A stretch of 64,000 bases of DNA. It comes from Bin5 sp022827195 (lineage in GTDB: Bacteria; Chloroflexota; Anaerolineae; Caldilineales; Caldilineaceae). The notes under the pieces are model-generated. The model saw nothing but the letters and a program-made list of their open reading frames with translations. It did not search any database and was not told where the DNA came from. Positions 56,725 through 64,000 of the stretch are shown one piece after another. Location: the NCBI GenBank assembly GCA_965208275.1, contig OZ242331.1, forward strand, positions 558,001-622,000. The letters are read 5' to 3'. The first letter of the stretch is position 1, and each line of letters begins with the position of its first letter. The translations under genes were made by a program, and so were the position numbers.

Positions 56725-57498
56725 TCAGCGCAGCTCGTAAGTGATCTGCAGCTGCATTGTCAACATGAGCTCGCCGGGATTGATGGGGCCGATGCCGCTG
56801 GCGCTCTCGGCGATCGCCATCTGGGCGAAGTTGCCGCCGTAGAAGCCGCCGCCCTGCCCAATGATCTCGCTGATTCCCGTGACGCTGCTGACTTCAACCC
56901 CGATCAGATCCGCCAGTTCATCCGCTTTTGACCGGGCGTCGGCCACTGCCTGGGCGCGCGCTTCGGACTCGACCGAGGTCGGGTCGGCCAGGCTGAAGTC
57001 GACGCCATATACGTTGTTGGCGCCCGCGTCAATGGCGGCATCCAATACATCGCCGATACTGCTGAGGTCCCGTATCGTGATGTAGACCGTGTTGCTGACG
57101 CGGTAGCGGGTCTCGTCCTCGTTCAGCAGCCCCTCAGGGCCGAAGCGTTCGGCATAGATACTGAAGTGTCTGGTCTGAATGTCGGCCTCGTCGATCTCTT
57201 GGGCAAGCAGCGCCTTGAGCACGCTGTCCATGACCTCCTGCGCGGCCGCGCTGGCCTCTTTGACCGTTGGACGCATCACCTCGACGCCGATGTTGGCGGT
57301 GGCGATGTCCGGATCGATGGAGACGGTTCCCTCACCGACGACGGTAACAGAGTGTGAGCCTGCAGGGGCGAGTCTCTGTTCGCTCGCCTGGGCGGCCGGC
57401 GCGGGTGTTGCGGTCATCACGATGGAGATTACAATCAGGGTCAAGGCCATCAGGGTGACCAGGCCAATGGCGGTTCCGGATGATTTCTGGCTCTTCAT
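56725..57498 (-). CDS. SIMPL domain (DUF541) exported protein
   Basis: 257 residues from the ATG at 57498 (AGGAG upstream). An N-terminal membrane helix or uncleaved signal (about 9-30) precedes the SIMPL domain: SVTVVGEGTVSIDPDIATANIGV, the coiled ARAQAVADARSKADELADLIG helix and a C-terminal LTMQLQITYEL strand. Function of the family is poorly defined; members are extracytoplasmic. Confidence 0.88.
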   Translation of the reverse strand: MKSQKSSGTAIGLVTLMALTLIVISIVMTATPAPAAQASEQRLAPAGSHSVTVVGEGTVSIDPDIATANIGVEVMRPTVKEASAAAQEVMDSVLKALLAQEIDEADIQTRHFSIYAERFGPEGLLNEDETRYRVSNTVYITIRDLSSIGDVLDAAIDAGANNVYGVDFSLADPTSVESEARAQAVADARSKADELADLIGVEVSSVTGISEIIGQGGGFYGGNFAQMAIAESASGIGPINPGELMLTMQLQITYELR

Positions 57499-57663
57499 CT
57501 GCCTGCTCCTCAAGTCCTGGCGATCTGCTCTGGTTGCTCGACGAACTCCCGGCATATACCTTTTGACGACCAAACGCGCCGAAAAGTTGCCTTGCCGGGC
57601 AGATTGGCTCGGTGCGCCATCTGTTCTTTCGATGGGGCCGCGTGTGATACGATCGTTTCCATC

Positions 57664-59955
57664 ATGGCGTCTCTGATCCCACTCTCCCGCCGGGCGAATC
57701 TATTCATAGGGCTGCTGTTGCTGGCGTGCGGCGCCGGCTGGCTGGCCGGAGCAGACGAGGCTGCATTCTCAACGCTCTTTCGGCAAACGGCGGACACGTC
57801 CGCTGACTCGGCGCAAGAACCGGTTGCAGGAGGCGGAGGCGAAATGCTTCGCAGCGGCGCGATCGCGTCGATGGACGACCCGGCGTTCCACTATGAAGCC
57901 GGCTGGCAGGTTTCGGCGGAAGGGGCGGACACGACCGAGCCTGCCTCGCCCTGGGAGGAGCCTTCGGGGCGGATGAGTTTTCGATACTACGGCCGCGACC
58001 TGGCGCTCCAGCTGGCGCTGGGAGACTACTGGGGCTATGTCTTCGTAAATGTGGACGGCGGGCCGGCCAACCGTCTGCCCGTGTTGCGCGGCAATCCGGA
58101 CAGCAGCGGGCACCCAGGCGGCTACAAGCCACTTTTTTCGCCAGAGAAACAGACGCCTTCAGGTCCGTCGGGCGAGTGGCTGCTCGTGCACCGAGCGGCC
58201 GAAGAGGGGCCGCACACGGCCACGGTGGAGGTCTGGCGCGGATGGGGGCAGACCGTCCTGCGCGGTGTGGCTGTGGATGCGCTGCCGCCCGAGCCGCTTC
58301 CGCAGTGGCCGGGTGTGCTGGCTGCGCTCCTGGGGGGGTGGCTGGCGCTGTCGGCAATAGGCGCCTGGCTGGCAGAGCGTCTTGTCCCGGAGGAGCTGCA
58401 GGCTGGCGGTCGCGACGGCGCTGCCGGGAGCGGGAATGCCGGCCCACTGGCGAAAGGATTCACGGTCTTTCGGATCCTAGTGGGCGTGAGTATCGGCTTT
58501 GTGACGCTTCCCTGGCCGCGCGCCATTTTGGCGGCGGTCGCGGGCGTTGCCGCAACCGGCGCGGGCGTCCTCATTCAGAGCTGGGTTGTCGTCATTGCCG
58601 GCCTGGTCGTGCTCGGCATCACTGCGCTGCCGCGGCCGGTGTTGTGGACCGGGGCGCTGCTGTTCGGGCTGCCCTTCTACCTCCACCCTTTGCCTGTCCT
58701 GCCGGGGCGGGCACTGAATCTGATTGAAATCGGGATCTATGGCGGCCTGGCCCTGTTCGGCGTGCGCATGTTGGGGGGGATCCGTCCTGCCGGCGACGCG
58801 CGCGGGTCAGGGGGCGACAGGCGCAACCTGCTCATCTTCATTGTGGTCGGGCTCGCGCTGGTCGCGGCTGTCGCCGCGGCGCAGAGGGACGTCGCGGTGC
58901 GCGAGTGGCGAACGGTGTTTCTGAGCGCGGCCATGTTCGCGCTGCTCCTGCATGCGACCCTACGCAGCGCGGCTGACAGCCGCGCGACCCGCACCATGCT
59001 CGCGCTGGCCTGGCTGGCTGGCGGGGCGGTCGTCGCCGTCACCGGACTGTGGCAGTACACTACCGAGCAGAACATCATCCAGGCGGAGGGCGTCAATCGC
59101 GTGCGCGGGCTTTACGGTTCGCCGAACAACCTGGCGCTCTATTTGGAACGGACCGCCGCGGTCGGGCTGGGGCTGGCCATCTTCGGCGCGGGGAGAAGGG
59201 GCGATAGCCGGCCGTTCGGCGGGGAGGGGGAGCGCGGGACGATGGCGGTTGTGCCGTCCTGGCTGCACTCGGCGTGGACTGCGCGCGTCGTGCTCCTGCT
59301 CACAGTTCCCCAGCTGGCGGCGCTGCTGCTGACCTTCAGCAAGGGCGCGCTGTTTCTGGGGCTGCCGGCGATGCTGTTGGGGCTTGGCGCGGCAGGGCGC
59401 CGGCTGCAGGGCGGGCGCAAACTGAGGTTGCCGTCTCGGTGGGGTTGGGGGCTGGCGGCGGTGGCAGTGGCGATGGCGGTGGGCCTTGTGCCGTTTCTCG
59501 GCGCAGAGCGGTTTCGCAGTCTGCTGGATTTTGGGCCGGAAAGCACGGCTGGCCTGCGTCTCAATCTGTGGCGCAGCAGCGTGCAGATGGCGCTCGATCA
59601 TCCCTGGTTTGGCGTCGGGCCGGACAACTTTCTCTACAGCTATCGCAGCGGCTATATCCTGCCTGCAGCGTGGCGCGATCCAAGTCTCAATCATCCGCAC
59701 AACGTACTGTTGGACTGGTGGACCCGCGTCGGACTGCCGGGCCTTGCGCTGGCCGCGGCCTGGCTGTGGCTTGGCATACGCTCATTGTGGCGGGCCGCAA
59801 GCGCCGACGCGCTCGCGGTCGGCGTGCTGGGGGCGATCGCAGCGGCGCTGGGCCACGGCCTGATCGACGCCTCATACGCGTTGCCGGACCTTATGCTGGT
59901 GTGGGTCTTCCTGCTTCACCTGTTCGGGCCGTACGCGGCGGAAAAGGTTGACTGA
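57664..59955 (+). CDS. O-antigen ligase/Wzy-family membrane protein with N-terminal ectodomain
   Basis: 763 residues from the ATG at 57664. After a first helix (about 10-30) comes a region of about 190 residues, predicted outside the membrane, with beta-rich character (FRYYGRDLALQLALGDYWG, WLLVHRAAEEGPHTATVEV). About 11 further helices follow, with the Wzy_C signature: LTFSKGALFLG, LNLWRSSVQMALDHPWFGVGP and the LNHPHNVLLDWWTRVGLPGL segment. Family members polymerise or transfer surface glycans. The ectodomain resembles carbohydrate-binding beta-sandwiches only in general character. Confidence 0.85.
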   Translation: MASLIPLSRRANLFIGLLLLACGAGWLAGADEAAFSTLFRQTADTSADSAQEPVAGGGGEMLRSGAIASMDDPAFHYEAGWQVSAEGADTTEPASPWEEPSGRMSFRYYGRDLALQLALGDYWGYVFVNVDGGPANRLPVLRGNPDSSGHPGGYKPLFSPEKQTPSGPSGEWLLVHRAAEEGPHTATVEVWRGWGQTVLRGVAVDALPPEPLPQWPGVLAALLGGWLALSAIGAWLAERLVPEELQAGGRDGAAGSGNAGPLAKGFTVFRILVGVSIGFVTLPWPRAILAAVAGVAATGAGVLIQSWVVVIAGLVVLGITALPRPVLWTGALLFGLPFYLHPLPVLPGRALNLIEIGIYGGLALFGVRMLGGIRPAGDARGSGGDRRNLLIFIVVGLALVAAVAAAQRDVAVREWRTVFLSAAMFALLLHATLRSAADSRATRTMLALAWLAGGAVVAVTGLWQYTTEQNIIQAEGVNRVRGLYGSPNNLALYLERTAAVGLGLAIFGAGRRGDSRPFGGEGERGTMAVVPSWLHSAWTARVVLLLTVPQLAALLLTFSKGALFLGLPAMLLGLGAAGRRLQGGRKLRLPSRWGWGLAAVAVAMAVGLVPFLGAERFRSLLDFGPESTAGLRLNLWRSSVQMALDHPWFGVGPDNFLYSYRSGYILPAAWRDPSLNHPHNVLLDWWTRVGLPGLALAAAWLWLGIRSLWRAASADALAVGVLGAIAAALGHGLIDASYALPDLMLVWVFLLHLFGPYAAEKVD

Positions 59956-59998
59956 GGCTGGGCGGTGAAGCGGTAGGGACCTCAGCCGAAGCTGTCTG

Positions 59999-60283
59999 CT
60001 GGAATCCTCGCAGGCGGCGCTCGATGTGGTAGTGAATGCCGGCGATGGCGCCGTGCTCGAGGACAAGCGGCACGGCGAAGGGGCGTGAGTGGCGTTGTAA
60101 GCGGTGGCAAAAGCGCCTCTAGGAGGGCAGATAGTCCAGTTCCGGGGGGCCGCTATGAATCTTCAGGACGCGACCTTCGCCGATGTCATTGAGCTCGGCT
60201 GTCATGCCCCGGTCCAAAAACGATACGCGGTCGATTTTCTGGTGTTCGAGAACCGCGGCAAGCCTCGCCTGCGCTGGCTTCAT
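59999..60283 (-). pseudogene. Remnant of an aminoglycoside phosphotransferase-like gene
   Basis: From the ATG at 60283 the frame reads through SFLDRGMTAELNDIGEGRVL, like the kinase N-lobe of APH-family proteins, to a TAG at 60119-60121. The same frame then continues with HSRPFAVPLVLEHGAIAG and IHYHIERRLRGF, which matches the following APH segment. So one in-frame stop interrupts a recognisable protein. Similarity ends near 59999 and the whole C-lobe with the catalytic loop is gone. The ATG overlaps the TGA of tlpA, indicating former cotranscription. This explains the 324-nt gap 59956-60279. Confidence 0.65.
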
Positions 60284-60955
60284 TGCAAAATGCCGGAGAT
60301 ATTTTCCGCCAGGATGACGCTGTTCATTTCGCCGGACCAGACGCTGCGAATGACGCCGTCCGCGTCGATGAAGTAGGTCAGCGGCAATCCCTGCACATTG
60401 TAGATCTGTCCCACATCCAGGCTGGTATCCAATACGATCGCGAGTTGGGAGGCAGCTGCTGTCCCATCGGCCGCGGCGTCGGGACCGTTTGATCCTCCGC
60501 TGATCTCGGCCAGAAAACGCGCGACGTCGGACGCGGTCTCCCCCTGATTTACGGCGACGATGTGGACACACTGGGCGCTGCCATCTGTATTCGCGCTTCC
60601 CGCCTGGCATGCTCCGTAGCGGGCGGCCGCGGTTTGTAGCGCGGGAAACTCCCTGCGGCAGGGTCCGCACCAGGTTGCCCAGAAGTTCAGAACGACCGGC
60701 GTTCCCCGCAGCTCTGACAGGCCAAATTGTTCGGTTTCGGTGATGTTCGCGCGGTAGAGGGGCAGTGAGAAATCGGGCGCCGGATGGTTGACCAGCGGTC
60801 TCGGCGCGTCGAAGGTCGACAGGTCAACCGCTGGACGGCTGACCCAGATCCACCAGGCGCCGAGAAGCAGGATCAGGGGAATGGAGGCGTGCCAGCCGTT
60901 GAGCTGGCCAAGTCGAAAAGTTTTCAACTCCGATGCTTCCCCGGGCAATGGCCGG

Positions 60956-62383
<1,428 letters not shown>

Positions 62384-62434
62384 CGAAACTCTCCTTAGGG
62401 CCGTGCGAATCGATTCTGTCCGAACTCTCGCCTA

Positions 62435-62440
62435 GTATAG
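62435..62440 (-). promoter_or_regulatory. Extended -10 of a gnd promoter
   Basis: Minus strand TGC-TATACT about 50 nt before the gnd ATG; a TTGATC lies upstream at a short 14-bp spacing. Confidence 0.5.
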
Positions 62441-62662
62441 CAGACGGCAGACGGATCAAGGCATTGTTCGCGCCTTCCTGTCGCATCAATGTCGGACTGT
62501 ACAGCGGGCGGCGAATTCAAGTCAGCGGTGACTGAAACCGTCCGGGAGCAGTGGCCGGTGCTCGGTGTCCGGGAACTGCAAGGGCCGGATCTGTCCCGGT
62601 AACCACCCGGGAACGGGCATCAGTACGCCGGACTTGAAATGCTCCCGGATATGCCCGGCTGT

Positions 62663-62692
62663 TTGTGGCTGGAGGCGAAATCGTGCTAAAAT
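62663..62692 (+). promoter_or_regulatory. Candidate promoter for purH
   Basis: TTGTGG (62663-62668), 18-bp spacer, TGC-TAAAAT (62687-62692), giving a leader of about 175 nt before purH. I see no known riboswitch in that leader. The rest of the gap 62384-62874 shows nothing else. Confidence 0.45.
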
Positions 62693-62874
62693 TGCGCTTC
62701 AACAGAGACCGGATCCTCGACTGGCGGATTGTGTGGAGAGATACCACGGGGGAGAGGAGTTGCCGGGGCGTCATTCTCTGATTTGCACAGTCGAACGCCT
62801 GGGCTGGGGCAGTTGGTAGATTCCGACTGTCCTTTTTTTGTCCCGTTTTGCGCGGTTCCGACAGGAGATTTCGC

Positions 62875-64000
62875 ATGACATTTCTCGCACTGATTTCGGT
62901 TTCCGACAAGAGCGGCCTGACCTCGTTTGCGCAGCGGCTGCACAACGCGGGGGTTGAGCTGATTGCCAGCGGCGGGACCGCGGGCGCGCTCGCGGATGCG
63001 GGGCTGCCGGTAACGCCGACCGAGGCGCTGACCGGTTTCCCCGACCTGCTCGACGGCCGGGTAAAGACGCTCCATCCGGCTATCCATGGCGGCATACTCG
63101 CCCGCCGCACGCCGGAGCATCTCGCTGAGCTGGCCCGCCACGGGCTGCCCACGATCGATCTGGTGGTCGTCAACTTGTACCCTTTCCAGCGGACTGTCGC
63201 TGCGCAGGATGTAAAGCTGGCTGATGCGGTCGAGCAGATCGATATCGGCGGCGTTGCCCTGCTGCGCGCCGCGGCCAAGAATTTCGAATCGGTGGCGGTT
63301 GTCTGCGAGCCGTCGGACTATGATCGGGTGGCGCGGGCGATCGCGGAGGACGGACTGAACGCGGGCACGCGGAAGGAGCTTGCCCAGAAGGCGTTCCGGC
63401 ATACGGCTGAATACGATGCGGCCATCGCAGGCTACCTGGCGTTTCAGAAGCCGCCTGCTGCCGGCTCCAGCGCGGCGGAGCCCGGGTTGCCGGCGCGGAT
63501 CGATCTGCGGCTGGAACGGGTCCAGGCGATGCGTTACGGTGAAAACCCCCACCAACAGGGGGCGCTCTATCGTTTTGCCGGCGACGGGGGGGCGGCCTTT
63601 GAGCAGCTTCACGGCCAGGAGATGAGCTACAACAACTGGCTGGACCTGGACGGCAGCTGGCAGGCCGCGCAGGATTTCGACGCGCCGACCGCGGCTATCA
63701 TCAAGCACAGCAACCCGTGCGGGTTGGCTTCCGCCGATACGCTGGTGGCGGCCTACGAGAGTGCGCTGGCCTCCGATCCGTTGAGCGCATTCGGTGGGAT
63801 CGTCGCGGTCAACCGCCGTCTGGACGTCGCGACCGCTGAGCGCATGAGCAAACTCTTCATCGAGATCGTCGCTGCTCCCTCTTACGACGAAGATGCGCTG
63901 GCCCTGCTGAGGCGCAAGAGCAATCTGCGTATCATGCGCGGAACGGGCGCGGCGGGGCGTTCTCTCAGCATCCGCAGCGTCTACGGCGGCGCGCTCGTGC
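62875..64000 (+). CDS. purH: Bifunctional AICAR transformylase/IMP cyclohydrolase PurH, 3' end cut
   Basis: Catalyses the last two steps of IMP synthesis. 375 codons are visible: the IMP cyclohydrolase (MGS-like) domain with SVSDKSGL, LIASGGTAGAL and DGRVKTLHPAIHGGIL, then the start of the transformylase domain with MRYGENPHQQGALY and the catalytic IIKHSNPCGLA. GGAG precedes the ATG. The remaining C-terminal part lies beyond the window. Confidence 0.97.
   Translation, partial: MTFLALISVSDKSGLTSFAQRLHNAGVELIASGGTAGALADAGLPVTPTEALTGFPDLLDGRVKTLHPAIHGGILARRTPEHLAELARHGLPTIDLVVVNLYPFQRTVAAQDVKLADAVEQIDIGGVALLRAAAKNFESVAVVCEPSDYDRVARAIAEDGLNAGTRKELAQKAFRHTAEYDAAIAGYLAFQKPPAAGSSAAEPGLPARIDLRLERVQAMRYGENPHQQGALYRFAGDGGAAFEQLHGQEMSYNNWLDLDGSWQAAQDFDAPTAAIIKHSNPCGLASADTLVAAYESALASDPLSAFGGIVAVNRRLDVATAERMSKLFIEIVAAPSYDEDALALLRRKSNLRIMRGTGAAGRSLSIRSVYGGALV

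Overview
The window is about 64 kb of a GC-rich bacterial chromosome. It carries only core and accessory metabolic genes: I see no phage genes, transposases, CRISPR arrays, rRNA or complete tRNA genes. The combination of two complex I (nuo) clusters, NuoC-NuoD and NuoE-NuoF fusions, a MreBCD/PBP2/MinCD/RodA block, PdxS/PdxT, a SIMPL protein, a Uma2 nuclease and an O-antigen-ligase-like protein with a large ectodomain best fits a Chloroflexota bacterium of the Anaerolineae/Caldilineae type. That placement is inferred from gene content only.

Layout. 1-2105 (-): rpsO then pnp (pnp runs off the left edge), with a terminator and hairpins between them. 2425-4881 (+): queG and a DUF4013 membrane protein. 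5031-6826 (-): pdxS-pdxT, PLP synthase. 7232-9552 (+): amt and a PII gene, separated by a decayed second PII copy; amt is followed by an in-frame acidic tail behind a UGA stop. 9672-13955 (-): a probable small-molecule uptake/catabolism operon (cupin dioxygenase-like, HpcH/HpaI aldolase, a tandemly duplicated solute-binding lipoprotein, an ABC permease) with no ATPase gene. 14053-17155: DUF2335 protein, TIGR00027-type methyltransferase, aldo/keto reductase. 17160-41802: two divergent nuo clusters. 41870-50151 (-): mreB-mreC-mreD-PBP2-minC-minD-rodA. 50515-55218 (+): tilS, a small unknown, a Nudix hydrolase, hpt and a LysM/M23 peptidase. 55287-57498 (-): rplY, a 15-residue-repeat membrane protein, and SIMPL. 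57664-59955 (+): Wzy/ligase-like protein. 59999-62383 (-): gnd, tlpA-like, and a broken phosphotransferase remnant. 62875-64000 (+): purH, cut by the right edge.

The most notable region is 17160-41802. The plus-strand cluster encodes a complete complex I (A, B, CD, EF, G-N, with a Uma2 gene inside). The minus-strand cluster encodes only membrane-arm subunits (A, H, J, K, L, M, N) plus one small unknown membrane protein. The ion-pump residues are kept in the membrane-only set, but its NuoH differs in the quinone-site loop and its NuoL has a histidine-rich insert. This suggests a second membrane arm that either borrows the peripheral arm of the neighbouring cluster or works with another electron-input module. 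A strong promoter with GTTCGTG half-sites lies between the two clusters.

A second notable locus is the solute-binding gene at 10685-12310. It holds two 681-bp copies in frame that differ at only four positions, all synonymous.
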